From positions 62,001-126,000 of the forward strand of contig NZ_JAUXQZ010000025.1 in the NCBI RefSeq assembly GCF_030682035.1: a DNA stretch of 64,000 nt, written 5' to 3'. Origin of the DNA: Brevundimonas sp. (GTDB taxonomy: Bacteria > Pseudomonadota > Alphaproteobacteria > Caulobacterales > Caulobacteraceae). Below, piece by piece: positions 32,003 through 40,422 of the stretch. The notes beneath the pieces were generated by a model, which did no database searches, was not told where the DNA came from, and saw nothing but the letters and a program-made list of their open reading frames with translations. A program made the position numbers and the translations under genes. The first letter of the stretch is position 1; each line of letters starts with the position of its first letter.

Positions 32003-32117
32003 TGTTCTCTCCCATCCCGTCCCTTCTGCTAACTACGCACCGGAGAGGCCATCCCCTCGTTTGAGGGTTTCAGCCCGTATCGGCGTATTAGGGATTAGGG
32101 GCCAAGGAGAGTGTTCG

Positions 32118-32399
32118 ATGACGCGTAATCTGGATGATCTTCTGATGCGATCGGCGGCCCTGTCCGCCGATCGGTCGCTGGACGGTCTCGAGCCGCTCGT
32201 CTGGAGCCGGGTCGATACGCTTCGCGGCGAAAGACTGGCTTCGCAGCTGCGGCTCGGGGCCGTCGTCATGGCCCTGGTCACCGGCCTGACCGTGGGCGGC
32301 GTCGGCGCTGTCGCCGCCCCCCGACCGCCTGGAGACATGACCATCTTCACCGTCGATGCGGGTCTATCCCCCCTGGTGCGCCTGGAAACCGGCCGGTGA
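32118..32399 (+). CDS. Short single-span membrane protein, probable anti-sigma factor (CnrY-like position)
   Basis: 93 residues from ATG 32118 with AAGGAG at the correct distance. The cytoplasmic part (NLDDLLMRSAALSADRSLDG) is followed by one helix (GAVVMALVTGLTVGGVGAVA) and a short periplasmic tail. It stands just before a metal-sensor gene and an ECF sigma gene, the same order as cnrY-cnrX-cnrH. By that analogy it should hold the sigma factor at the membrane. Sequence similarity to CnrY cannot be judged by eye because that family is very short and variable. Confidence 0.7.
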   Translation: MTRNLDDLLMRSAALSADRSLDGLEPLVWSRVDTLRGERLASQLRLGAVVMALVTGLTVGGVGAVAAPRPPGDMTIFTVDAGLSPLVRLETGR

Positions 32400-32836
32400 T
32401 GCGCGGCTGGCGGGCGATCGTGCTGACAGCCGTGCTGGCGGCGATCGCCAGCGGCGCTGGCACCTGGATCAGCGCCAGCTGGGTGCTGAGCCGGCGCGAA
32501 CCGCCGTCCCTCCACGACATCGTCCACCATGACCTCAAGCCCTCACCCGCCCAGCTGACCCGTATCGAGGCGGTCGAAGGCCGATTCGCCGCCCGCCGTC
32601 CCGCGCTCGAAGCCGACGTCCGCGCGGCCAACCTGGAACTGGCGCGCGCCATCGAACAGAGCGATGGCGACAGTCCCCAGGTCCAGGCTGCGGTGGACCA
32701 TTTCCACGTCGCGATGGGCGCCCTGCAGAAGGAGACCATCGCTCACGTCTTCGAGATGCGGTCCGTGCTGACGCCGGCCCAGGCTGACGTTTTCGACGAG
32801 CGTATCGTCGAGGCCCTCGCGCCCGACGAAGGCTAG
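32399..32836 (+). CDS. Periplasmic metal sensor, CnrX/Spy-like
   Basis: 145 residues from an ATG that overlaps the previous stop (TGATG). One N-terminal helix (IVLTAVLAAIASGAGTWI) anchors a helical periplasmic domain. The domain has LHDIVHHDLKPSPAQLTRIE, then a charged helix pair, and FHVAMGALQKETIAHVFEM, then RSVLTPAQADVFDE. The HxxxH near the start and the H-x3-M near the end correspond in place to the metal ligands of CnrX. It likely senses copper or another divalent ion and signals through the short membrane protein. Confidence 0.8.
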   Translation: MRGWRAIVLTAVLAAIASGAGTWISASWVLSRREPPSLHDIVHHDLKPSPAQLTRIEAVEGRFAARRPALEADVRAANLELARAIEQSDGDSPQVQAAVDHFHVAMGALQKETIAHVFEMRSVLTPAQADVFDERIVEALAPDEG

Positions 32837-32844
32837 CGTTCCGG

Positions 32845-33423
32845 GTGGAGAGTCCCGCGGACCTGTCAGCCCGCGCCGCCGGCGGTGATCGGGCGGCCTT
32901 CAGCGAGTTGATGCGGCAGACCAGGTCGGCCCTGTTCCGTTTCGTCCGGCGCTATGTCGGCGACGAGCAGGACGCATGGGATCTGTTGCAGGACACCTAT
33001 GCGGCGGCCTGGATCAACATCCGCCGTTACGATCCGACGCGGCCCTTCGAGGCCTGGATCCGGACCATCGCGCTCAACAAATGCCGGGACTGGAGCCGTC
33101 GTCGTTTCGTCCGGCGGCTCATTCGGGGCGGCGTCGATCTTGCGTCGCCGGAAGCGATGTCCGTGCCGGACGGGGCCGAGTGGGCGGATGATCGGATGGA
33201 GGCCGGCCACCGGCTCGCCCGACTCAACGAGGCGATGAGCCGTTTGCCTCCTCACCTCAAGGCTCCGCTCCTGCTCACCGCGATCGAGGGACGCAGTCAG
33301 GCGGAAGCGGCCGGCATGCTCGGAGTCTCCGTCAAGACGGTGGAGACCCGGGTGGCGCGTGCCCGGCGAAAGCTGTCCGACGCCCTGAACGACACGAGCG
33401 CTGTCCAGACCGTTCCGGAATAG
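32845..33423 (+). CDS. ECF sigma factor (CnrH-like)
   Basis: 192 residues from GTG 32845, eight bases after the sensor gene. Region 2 is SALFRFVRRYVGDEQDAWDL through DTYAAAWINIRRYDPTRPFE; region 4 is MSRLPPHLKAPLLL through VSVKTVETRVARARRKL. It should direct RNA polymerase to the promoters of the copper genes when released by its anti-sigma partner. Its position inside the island and the preceding two genes support this. Its promoter motif cannot be assigned with confidence here. Confidence 0.92.
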   Translation: MESPADLSARAAGGDRAAFSELMRQTRSALFRFVRRYVGDEQDAWDLLQDTYAAAWINIRRYDPTRPFEAWIRTIALNKCRDWSRRRFVRRLIRGGVDLASPEAMSVPDGAEWADDRMEAGHRLARLNEAMSRLPPHLKAPLLLTAIEGRSQAEAAGMLGVSVKTVETRVARARRKLSDALNDTSAVQTVPE

Positions 33424-33597
33424 TGGGTTCAAGGCGTTCTGGAACCGTCGTCGTTGTCTGGCTCCTGCACTCGCACCGGAGTCGGCGCGTTGATCGACCC
33501 GGGCGGCGAGGGCTGCGGTGCACGCCCGCGTAATCCATTATGAAGGCGCCGCCGGACACAACGCGGCGGTCGCCCTCTTCTTTCAGGAGCTTGCCAC

Positions 33598-33936
33598 ATG
33601 AGATTCTCGATCCTGGCCGCCGCTGCGGCCGTCACCCTGGGCGCCTGCCAGCCGGCCGCAGAGCCTCAGCCGGTCGATGCCCAGACGGCGCCCGACGCCC
33701 TGGCGACGACCCCAATGGAGCCCGCGCCAGTCGCCCCGCCTGAGCCGACCCCGCAGCCGCAGGCCGCCGCGCCCGCGCCAGCCACAACCCCGCGGCCCTC
33801 GACACCGCGGGCCTCGGCGCCTCGTCCGGCCCGACCAGCGCCCGCGCCCGCCCCGACGCCACCGCCGCCCGCCGATCCGATGGCCGGGCATGACATGTCG
33901 AAGATGGACGGCATGACCATGCCGCCCAAGCAATAG
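33598..33936 (+). CDS. Pro/Ala-rich lipoprotein with C-terminal copper-binding motif
   Basis: 112 residues with TTCAGGAG before the ATG. The signal peptide ends at the lipobox LGAC. A 75-residue Pro/Ala/Arg linker leads to a C-terminal tip, DPMAGHDMSKMDGMTMPP. That tip repeats the HDMS theme of CopB and probably binds Cu(I). The protein looks like a tether holding a copper-binding tip away from the membrane. It is followed by copC after 25 bases. Confidence 0.75.
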   Translation: MRFSILAAAAAVTLGACQPAAEPQPVDAQTAPDALATTPMEPAPVAPPEPTPQPQAAAPAPATTPRPSTPRASAPRPARPAPAPAPTPPPPADPMAGHDMSKMDGMTMPPKQ

Positions 33937-33961
33937 CCGCGCAAGAATCAGGAGTTTCCGA

Positions 33962-34387
33962 ATGAACCGTTCAATCCTCGCCAGCCTCGCCAGCCTCGCC
34001 AGCCTCGCCGCCGTGGCGGCGCTGGCCCCCGTCTCGCTCGCCTACGCCCAGAGCCATTCGCACGCGGGCATGTCGGCGCAGGATCACGCCGCCATGCAGG
34101 CGCCGGCCAGCGGCGTCGTCACAACCCCGGCGGACAACGCTATGCTGGCCGCCGCGCCGACGGCGTTTTCCGTGACCTTTCCGCATGCGATGGCCCTGAA
34201 GACGCTCAAGCTGACGGGCCCTTCGGACCAGTCCGTCGATGTGGCTGTTTCCGTAGACGCTCCGCCGGCCACGACGGTCAGCGCGCCCCTGCCCGCCCTG
34301 GCGCCCGGAGCCTATTCCGCCGCCTGGGCCGCGATGGGCGCCGACGGCCATCAGATGAACGGCGTCGTCCGTTTCATGGTTCACTGA
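33962..34387 (+). CDS. copC: Copper resistance protein CopC
   Basis: 141 residues. The signal peptide contains a LAS repeat (LASLASLASL, from a 9-base DNA repeat) and is cleaved near AYAQ. A Met/His leader (SHSHAGMSAQDHAAM) precedes the CopC beta-barrel: TPADNAMLAAAPTAFSVTFP, LKLTGPSDQSVDVAV, AWAAMGADGHQMNGVVRF. Periplasmic copper carrier. The usual partner gene copD is absent. It is the last intact gene before the IS5-type remnant. Confidence 0.9.
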   Translation: MNRSILASLASLASLAAVAALAPVSLAYAQSHSHAGMSAQDHAAMQAPASGVVTTPADNAMLAAAPTAFSVTFPHAMALKTLKLTGPSDQSVDVAVSVDAPPATTVSAPLPALAPGAYSAAWAAMGADGHQMNGVVRFMVH

Positions 34388-34427
34388 GGGGCCAGTCTCC
34401 CGCCCCCCTTAAGGGGCCGAAGCCGAT

Positions 34428-34800
34428 GTGAAGAAACGCCGCGCAGCTTGCTGCGGGGCGTTTCAGAGCGGCCCCCGCGCCGGCTATGACGGGGCCAGGC
34501 GCAAGAAGGGCTCCAGGATCCATATCGCGGTGGACACGCTCGGCCATTTGCTCGCCGCCCACGTCACCACCGGCCAGAACGCAGCCGAGGCCGCGGCCGG
34601 CGCGGCATCCGGCTGGAGGTCGTAAAACTCCCCGAGGCCAAGCGCGGCTTCGTCCTCCTGCCCAGACGATGGGTCGTCGAGCGAAGCTTTGCCTGGGCAA
34701 CCGGTTCCGGCGTCTCGTCCGCGACTACGAACGGCTGCCCGAGACCGTCAAAGGGCTACCCTTCGTCGCCTTCGCCTGTCACATGCTACAAAAGCTATCC
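34428..34800 (+). pseudogene. IS5-family transposase remnant with deletion and frameshifts
   Basis: Fragments of the IS5 catalytic region remain in different frames: [20 protein letters not shown] and [20 protein letters not shown] first; then, one frame over, [20 protein letters not shown] and [10 protein letters not shown]; then, in a third frame, [19 protein letters not shown] and ending HMLQKLSPL. One base (a C) is missing near 34699 in ACCCGGTT. The N-terminal domain and the central part are gone. It marks the right edge of the copper island. Confidence 0.82.
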
Positions 34801-35097
34801 CCGCTATGCTCGGTCCCTGACAGCCTCTGGACGCAGGGCGCTACCGTTCGCCGCGCGGCGGCTCGTTGCTTGTGCACCGGAATGGGCGCAGCACCAGGTC
34901 GCCCCCCGGCCCGACCCTTGGTCGGCCCGAGGACAGGCTTTGGGCCGGCAGGTCCCGAAGGGCCCACGACCGCGGCCCCCTGGAATGCCATCAGAAACAA
35001 TCAGCTCCCTGGAGGCGTGCAACCGTTAGTTTGCGCGAACGCGGTCCGTTGAGCATTGTCATTCCGTATCAACGCCGTATCGTCAGCGGAGGGTGGA
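34801..35097. other. Gene-free stretch holding the second dispersed repeat
   Basis: About 300 bases after the IS5 remnant. No gene is supported. The 80-bp repeat copy 2 is at 34900-34979. The remaining bases up to the response-regulator gene should hold its promoter; a GCGGAGGG ribosome binding site is at 35086-35093. Confidence 0.55.
34900..34979. repeat. 80-bp dispersed repeat, copy 2, intergenic
   Basis: Gap-free match to 14264-14343, including gtcggcccgaggacaggct and ggtcccgaaggg. GTCGGCCC here faces GGGCCCAC, so the stem has a mismatch that copy 1 lacks. It lies between the IS5 remnant and the response-regulator gene. Confidence 0.8.
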
Positions 35098-35919
35098 GTG
35101 ACGGTCATGGGCGGAGCAGCGACAGGCATCGATGGCGACGATCCGTTCGCCCAGCTGCGCGAGGTCTTCGCGGGGCGCCGGGCCCTTTTACTGGAAGACG
35201 ACCCGGCCTTGTCGGAGCACGTCGCCGAACGGCTGATGCGGGCCGGATTCGAGGCCGTGGACCGGGTCGAAAGCGGTGAGGCCGCAATCGCCGCGGCTGC
35301 CGCTCCCTTTGACGTCCTTATCCTCGATCGCCTGACCGTCGGACTGGACGGGCTGGAGACGCTGAAGCGACTGCGCGCCGGGGGCGGTCCCTGCGCCGAT
35401 GCGCCGGCCCTTATGCTGACGGCGCTGGGCGGTGAGCGACAGAAGGTCGAGGGCCTGCTGGGCGGCGCCGACGACTATCTGGCCAAGCCGGTCGGCGACG
35501 AGGAGTTGCTGGCCCGCATCGCCGCCCAGTTGCGCCGTGCCGCCCGGCGAGAAGCCCCGCTCGGGGGCGATCTGATCAACGGCCCGTTCCGTCTGGCGTT
35601 TGGCGCCCGGACGCTGAAGTTCAGCGCCGACGGCGTGTCGCGACTGATCGACCTGTCGCCGCTGGAATTCGCCATCGTCTGCGAACTGATGACGGCGCGC
35701 GGTCAGCCCGTGACCAAGACCATGCTGTGGGATCGTTGCTGGGTCGAATGGCGATTTCTGCCCGACAATTTCGTCAACATCATTGACGCCCGGATCAGCG
35801 CCCTGCGCCGTCGGTTGAAGGAACAGACGCCCGAGCTGGGCGAGGATCTGCATCCCCTGATCGTCTCGGCCCGCAGCCAGAGCCTGATTTTCCGCGACCT
35901 GTCCGCCTGGACGGGCTGA
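35098..35919 (+). CDS. OmpR-family response regulator
   Basis: 273 residues from GTG 35098, preferred because GGAGGG lies five bases before it; an ATG at 35107 is the alternative. The receiver starts LLLEDDPALSEHVAERL, with the phosphoacceptor Asp in VLILDRLTVGLDG, and ends at DDYLAKPVGDEELLARI. The winged-helix output domain contains LSPLEFAIVCELM and FVNIIDARISALRRRL. The gene is seven bases from the histidine kinase gene, its cognate partner. The N-terminal 30 residues are an unusual extension before the receiver. Confidence 0.93.
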   Translation: MTVMGGAATGIDGDDPFAQLREVFAGRRALLLEDDPALSEHVAERLMRAGFEAVDRVESGEAAIAAAAAPFDVLILDRLTVGLDGLETLKRLRAGGGPCADAPALMLTALGGERQKVEGLLGGADDYLAKPVGDEELLARIAAQLRRAARREAPLGGDLINGPFRLAFGARTLKFSADGVSRLIDLSPLEFAIVCELMTARGQPVTKTMLWDRCWVEWRFLPDNFVNIIDARISALRRRLKEQTPELGEDLHPLIVSARSQSLIFRDLSAWTG

Positions 35920-35926
35920 GGCCGCC

Positions 35927-37375
35927 GTGGCGTTTCGCTTCCGCCGCCTGCGCGCCTGGCTGGGACGGCGGACCACGACCCAGTTGGCGGCCGGCATCGC
36001 GGTGATGGCCGCCGTGGCCCTGACGGGCTCGCTGATGGCCACCAGCGCTGCCGTGCGCATGGACCAGCGCGAGAAGGCGGCCTTGGCGGCGCTGAACGAC
36101 TACAGTTCCATGGTCGGCAAGCTCGGCGTCGAATCCAGCCTGACCGCCGCCAACCTCACCGCTGCCGACGCCGCCTATCTGTCAGCCTGGCTGAGCGCGT
36201 TTCAGGCAGGACCGACGCGCGAGGCCGGCAGCCTGGCCGAGACCTGCCGCACCGGCCAGGGCGGGGCGGGGGTGCGGTTCATCCGCGCGCCGGTGGGCAA
36301 GCCTGCGGGTCTCGCTGCCCTGGAGACCATCCGGGGCGAGCGCGCGCCGGGGCTGGGTGACGGCGTTTATGTGGTCCGGCTCGAGCGCGGCGTACTGTGC
36401 CGTTCGCGCGCTGTGGAAGTGGTGGTGGTGCGCCAATCGGTGGGGGCGCTCGACTTCGCGGTCGGAAGGGTGGTCGACCGGTCGGGACAGGCCTGGGGCT
36501 GGGCCGTGGGGGCGGTGGCCGCCGCGGGAGTGCTGTTGCTGGCGTTCGGCCTGACCGCGGCGACCTTTGCGCGCCGACGTCTGACCAGCGCCGTGGCCGA
36601 GGTCAGCCGCGCGCTCGATCTCGCGTCGGTGGGAGACTTCTCGGTCCGGGCGCCAGAGACTGCGGTCGCTCCCGAACTGACCGAACTAACCGGCCAGGTG
36701 AACCTGACCCTCGATCGGCTGGAGGAGTTGCTCAGCTGGCTGAGGGATTCGGCGGACCAGTTGGCGCATGATTTCCGCACGCCGTTGGCGCGGGCCTCGG
36801 CCCGGCTGGATCGGCTGAAGGAGGCGTCGACGACGCCTGAGGCGCGCGCCCTGGCCGACGAAGCCCGCGCCGATCTGACCCGGCTGACCCGGGCGATGAA
36901 CGAGGCGATGGCCCTGCGCGACGGCGAGGCCTGGGTGTTCGAAACGGTGCGGCTGGATCGGCTGGCGGCGTCTGCAGCCGAACTCTACCAGCCGCTGGCC
37001 GAAGAGCGCGAGGTCGTGATCCGGGTCGAAGCTGCTCCGGTTTCGGTGCTCGGGGTGCGGTCCCTCCTGCAGCGGGCGGTGACCAATCTGGTGGACAATG
37101 CGGTGAAGTTTTCGCCTGAAGGCGGGGTCGTGACGCTCACTGTCCGGCTGGATGACGGCAAGCCCGTCCTTTCGGTCGCGGATCAGGGGCCCGGGTTCGA
37201 TCCGGAGCTGCTGGACAACCCCGCGCGCGCGGTCGCGCGGGCGGCCGAAGAGGGTCGGGAAAGCCACGGCATGGGGCTGGCGTTCGTCCGGGCCATCCTC
37301 AAGCGGCACGGCGCGGCCATGACGATTGATGACGCCGGTCCGGGGGCTGTCGTCACGGCGCGTTTCTCGCGCTAG
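35927..37375 (+). CDS. Sensor histidine kinase
   Basis: 482 residues from GTG 35927. The first helix is at about 18-40, a periplasmic domain of about 145 residues follows (with Cys pairs near ETCRTGQGG and GVLCRSRA), and a second helix is VGAVAAAGVLLLAFGL. Then come HAMP, the H-box QLAHDFRTPLARAS, the N-box LVDNAVKFSPEGG, and G-boxes VADQGPGFDP and SHGMGLAFVRAIL. It phosphorylates the adjacent regulator. The signal is not known; a periplasmic protease gene next to it suggests an envelope-stress input. Confidence 0.93.
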   Translation: MAFRFRRLRAWLGRRTTTQLAAGIAVMAAVALTGSLMATSAAVRMDQREKAALAALNDYSSMVGKLGVESSLTAANLTAADAAYLSAWLSAFQAGPTREAGSLAETCRTGQGGAGVRFIRAPVGKPAGLAALETIRGERAPGLGDGVYVVRLERGVLCRSRAVEVVVVRQSVGALDFAVGRVVDRSGQAWGWAVGAVAAAGVLLLAFGLTAATFARRRLTSAVAEVSRALDLASVGDFSVRAPETAVAPELTELTGQVNLTLDRLEELLSWLRDSADQLAHDFRTPLARASARLDRLKEASTTPEARALADEARADLTRLTRAMNEAMALRDGEAWVFETVRLDRLAASAAELYQPLAEEREVVIRVEAAPVSVLGVRSLLQRAVTNLVDNAVKFSPEGGVVTLTVRLDDGKPVLSVADQGPGFDPELLDNPARAVARAAEEGRESHGMGLAFVRAILKRHGAAMTIDDAGPGAVVTARFSR

Positions 37376-37402
37376 GGTCAGGGTAACAACAGGGGATAGG
37401 CG

Positions 37403-38716
37403 ATGCGTTCCATCATCCGGGCCGGCGGCCTCTCCGTGCTGGCGCTTGTCGTCGCGGTCCCCCTGCTGGCGGCCACGCCTGCCGTCGCGCAGCAATCGCC
37501 CGTGCCGTTCGACGCCCAGCGCGGCGTTTTCACCTTCGCCACCGGCCTGGAGCGGGCCCTGCCCGCCGTCGTCCAGGTCACCACCCTCGGTCAGTCGGAG
37601 GGCCCCAGTTCCGGCGATAATGAACCCCGCACGATCTCCAGCGGCTCGGGCGCCATCATCGATGCCCGTGAAGGCATCGTCGTCACCAACAACCACGTCG
37701 TCGAGGGCGGGCGAAAATTCACCGTCGACATGACCGACGGCCGCATCTTCGACGCCGTGCTGATTGGAACCGACAAGGCCACGGACCTCGCCGTGCTGAA
37801 GATCGAGGCGACCGGCCTGTCGCAGATTGAGGTGGTCAATTCCGATTCCCTGCGCACCGGCGATCTGGCGTTCGCAGTCGGCTATCCGCTGGGTCTGGAC
37901 CAGACCCTGACCATGGGCGTGATCTCGGGCATGGGCCGCTCGGGCATGGGCGACCGGATCGAGGACTATATCCAGACCGACGCGGCGGTGAATTCCGGCA
38001 ACTCCGGCGGTCCGCTGCTGGACAGCCGCGGCCGTCTGATCGGGATCAACACCTCCATCCTGTCCGGCGGCGGCGGCGGCAACGACGGCATCGCCTTCGC
38101 CGTGCCCAGCCGTATCCTGATGTATGTGGTCGCCCAGCTGCGCGAGAACGGCGAGGTCCGGCGCGGCGTCACAGGCGCTATCCTCGGCTCCCTCAACGCC
38201 CAGCGCTCGCGCGACCTCGGCCTCGGCATCGTGCGCGGCGCGGTGATCGAGGACGTCGCCCCGGGCTCGTCGGCCGAGGCCGCGGGCCTGCGTCGAGGCG
38301 ACATCGTCACCCGTATCCAGAACCGGCCCGTCTCGAATGCGGGCACGGTGGCGGCCACGATCGGCATCGCCGCGCCCGGCGCCCAGGTCGAGGTCGTCTA
38401 TCTGCGCGAAGGTCGTGAGGGCCGCACCACACTGACCGTTGAGTCTCCGTCAGAGCGTCTGGTCAGCGTCGGCCCGGAGGCGGTCATGGCGCGAGGCGCC
38501 GCCATGCGGGCCGTCGCGGACGGTCTGCAGGTTTTTTCGGTCGAGGGCGGCTCGGCGGCGGCGGCGGCCGCTCTGCAGGCCGGCGATTTGATCCGCTCGG
38601 TTGACGGCGCCCCGGTCTCGGACCTCGGCTCCCTCGCTGCGGCGTTGGACGGCGATGCCGGCCGCACCCTCTCGGTCACACGGGGCGGTGAGACGGTCGA
38701 GATCGTCCTGCCCTGA
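37403..38716 (+). CDS. DegP/HtrA-like serine protease (S1C)
   Basis: 437 residues. A signal peptide (cleavage near PAVAQ) is followed by the trypsin-like domain with His in VVTNNHVVEGG, Asp in KATDLAVLK and Ser in AAVNSGNSGGPLLD. Two PDZ domains follow (GVTGAILGSLNAQ, AGLRRGDIVTRIQN; then AALQAGDLIRSVDGAPVSD). It degrades or refolds damaged periplasmic proteins. It is 27 bases after the kinase gene in the same direction, so the two-component system and protease probably form one operon. A hairpin terminator follows. Confidence 0.95.
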   Translation: MRSIIRAGGLSVLALVVAVPLLAATPAVAQQSPVPFDAQRGVFTFATGLERALPAVVQVTTLGQSEGPSSGDNEPRTISSGSGAIIDAREGIVVTNNHVVEGGRKFTVDMTDGRIFDAVLIGTDKATDLAVLKIEATGLSQIEVVNSDSLRTGDLAFAVGYPLGLDQTLTMGVISGMGRSGMGDRIEDYIQTDAAVNSGNSGGPLLDSRGRLIGINTSILSGGGGGNDGIAFAVPSRILMYVVAQLRENGEVRRGVTGAILGSLNAQRSRDLGLGIVRGAVIEDVAPGSSAEAAGLRRGDIVTRIQNRPVSNAGTVAATIGIAAPGAQVEVVYLREGREGRTTLTVESPSERLVSVGPEAVMARGAAMRAVADGLQVFSVEGGSAAAAAALQAGDLIRSVDGAPVSDLGSLAAALDGDAGRTLSVTRGGETVEIVLP

Positions 38717-39083
38717 CGCTTCAGCCCGACCCTCACCTGCGGCCAGACGCCGGACAGCAAAACGCCCGCTCTGCCGGGGGGGAGGGTGGCGGAGCGGGCG
38801 TCTCTGCTTTGGAGGAAGCATCGGCCCGCTGGAGCCCTTGGTGGAGTGATCCAGGAGGGGCTGGGGGGGCTGTTCAGGATCCGGAAACGCTCCGAACTCC
38901 AACGGGCCGATGGGTCTGGTGTCGCCCCCCAAGGGGGCGGACGCTGGGCGGAAGCGAGGCGATTTCATGTTCGCGGCGAATTGTTCGCGTTGCAGCGTTC
39001 CAGACACAGTGTTCGCCCACTCGACGTCTGTGAATGCCCGCAGGCCACTGGCGTTTTCAGGATGGCGGCGTAACCTTCTCAAG
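38717..39083. other. Gene-free stretch between the DegP-like and DUF2794 genes
   Basis: About 370 bases. The terminator is at 38762-38801. No convincing gene, repeat or RNA was found in the rest. A short frame starting with ATG at 38968 (FAANCSRCSVPD, with CxxC) reads into the DUF2794 gene in frame but lacks a ribosome binding site. Confidence 0.5.
38762..38801 (+). terminator. Terminator after the DegP-like gene
   Basis: ACGCCCGCTC and GAGCGGGCGT form a 10-bp stem around a G-rich loop, followed by CTCTGCTTT. It lies 45 bases after the protease stop. Confidence 0.7.
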
Positions 39084-39416
39084 ATGAGCGACGCCGCTGA
39101 TTTGCAGTCCGTTCCCGGCCCGGTCTTCTTCGACCGGCGCGAACTCGACCTGATCCTGCGAGTTTATGGTCGGATGGTCGCGGCGGCCGAGTGGCGCGAC
39201 TACGCCATGGTCGGCCACAAGGACGTCGCCGAGTTCGCCGTCTTCCGCCGCTCGGGCGACACCCCCCTGTACCGCATCGAGAAGCGCCCGGCCCTGCGCC
39301 TGCGGCAGGGCCAGTGGGCCGTCATCGGCGAGGGCGGCCTGGTGCTGCGCCGGGGCCGCGAACTGGCCCAGGTGCTGCGCCTCTTCGACAGCCGCAGATT
39401 CACGATCGTGGAATAG
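39084..39416 (+). CDS. DUF2794 protein
   Basis: 110 residues from ATG 39084. The conserved parts are VFFDRRELDLILRVYGRMVA, AEWRDYAMVGHKDVAEFAVF and PLYRIEKRPALRLRQGQW. DUF2794 is almost confined to alphaproteobacteria and its function is unknown. It is cytoplasmic with no membrane segment. It is followed directly by a terminator. Confidence 0.92.
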   Translation: MSDAADLQSVPGPVFFDRRELDLILRVYGRMVAAAEWRDYAMVGHKDVAEFAVFRRSGDTPLYRIEKRPALRLRQGQWAVIGEGGLVLRRGRELAQVLRLFDSRRFTIVE

Positions 39417-39420
39417 AAAA

Positions 39421-39443
39421 AGGCCCGGATTGCTCCGGGCCCT
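39421..39443 (+). terminator. Terminator of the DUF2794 gene
   Basis: GGCCCGGA and TCCGGGCC pair around a TTGC loop just after the stop, preceded by a run of A and followed by CTCATCTTG. It has the same sequence plan as the terminators at 24048 and 24565. Confidence 0.8.
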
Positions 39444-39491
39444 CATCTTGTTTGCCCTGCCGCCCCTCGGGCGCTCGAGGCCGGGTACGTC

Positions 39492-39533
39492 CGCGCTCAA
39501 GCAGTGAGCCGCCGCGCGGCGAGCGTTAGCGCC
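39492..39533 (+). repeat. REP-like two-stem repeat, copy A
   Basis: The outer stem GCGCT/AGCGC encloses CAAGCAGTGA, an inner hairpin GCCGC-CGC-GCGGC and GAGCGTT. It aligns over 42 bases with 43799-43840, and four of the five differences are paired changes in the inner stem. It ends ten bases from the stop of the Bax-inhibitor-like gene on the opposite strand. Confidence 0.8.
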
Positions 39534-39542
39534 TCAAGATGA

Positions 39543-40298
39543 TCAGCGACGCCCGCCGAACAGGGCCAACAGGAACTGGAACATATTGATGAAGTTGATG
39601 TACAGGCTCAGCGCGCCGTAGCTGGTGGCCACGCTCATCGCCGTCTGGTTCCCGCCCAGGGCGTAGTAGGTCATCTTCAGCCGCTGGGTGTCATAGGCCG
39701 TCAGGCCGGCGAAGATCAGCACACCGGCGATGCTGATGATCATCTGCATCATGCTGCTCTGCAGGAACATGTTGACCACCGAGGCGATGATCAGGCCGAT
39801 CACGCCCATGATCAGGAAGCTGCCGATGCCGGTCAGATCCTTCTTGGTCGTATAGCCGAACAGGCTCAGGCCGCCGAAGGCCGCGGCCGTGATCAGAAAG
39901 GTCTGCACCACCGAAGTTTCGGTATAGAGCAGCACCACCGTGCCCATCGACGCGCCGATCAGGGCCACGATCAGCCAGTACAGTGCGCTCGCGCCACCGG
40001 ACGTCGGGTTCTTCATCACGAAATTCGAACCCAGCAGCACGACCAGCGGCGAGAAGGCCACGATCATGCCCAGCAGGGTGTAACCGGTCAGACGGGTCAC
40101 CCCGTCCGGGAAGACCGCGGTCGAGAAGAGCAAGTCACGCACCGCAGGCACCGAGCCGGTGACATAGGCCAAGGCGGCCGAGACCAGCAGGCCAAGGGCC
40201 ACCTTGTTATAGACGCCCAGCATGAAGCTGCGCAGGCCCGCGTCCGTCGACATGTCGGCGGTGGCGGGGATCGAATGGCTGTTTCTGAAATCGCTCAT
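39543..40298 (-). CDS. Bax inhibitor-1/YccA family membrane protein
   Basis: 251 residues from ATG 40298, which gives the usual short polar N-terminus (MSDFRNSHSIPATADMSTDA). Seven helices follow. Family motifs are LRSFMLGVYNKVALGLLVSA, AGLTAYDTQRLKMTYY and LSLYINFINMFQFLLALFG. YccA-type proteins interact with the FtsH protease or conduct calcium in structurally studied members. It is in the inner membrane. It is divergent from thpR, with about 125 bases between starts. Confidence 0.94.
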   Translation of the reverse strand: MSDFRNSHSIPATADMSTDAGLRSFMLGVYNKVALGLLVSAALAYVTGSVPAVRDLLFSTAVFPDGVTRLTGYTLLGMIVAFSPLVVLLGSNFVMKNPTSGGASALYWLIVALIGASMGTVVLLYTETSVVQTFLITAAAFGGLSLFGYTTKKDLTGIGSFLIMGVIGLIIASVVNMFLQSSMMQMIISIAGVLIFAGLTAYDTQRLKMTYYALGGNQTAMSVATSYGALSLYINFINMFQFLLALFGGRR

Positions 40299-40422
40299 GG
40301 CGAGATCCGTCCTCCTTGGGGCCGGGCGATCCCGACCTTTGTGTAAATATCGGGCGCGTCCCGCCCTTCCGCAAGCAAAACCGGACTTGGGCCATGCGTT
40401 TCCAGCCGCTACCAAGGGTCGC

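Noticed and set aside
32003..32117. ECF-type promoter motifs between the DUF2231 gene and the sigma cassette
   Set aside because: AAC and CGT-like boxes are present, but their spacing (about 24 bases) does not fit known ECF promoters, so no site is called.
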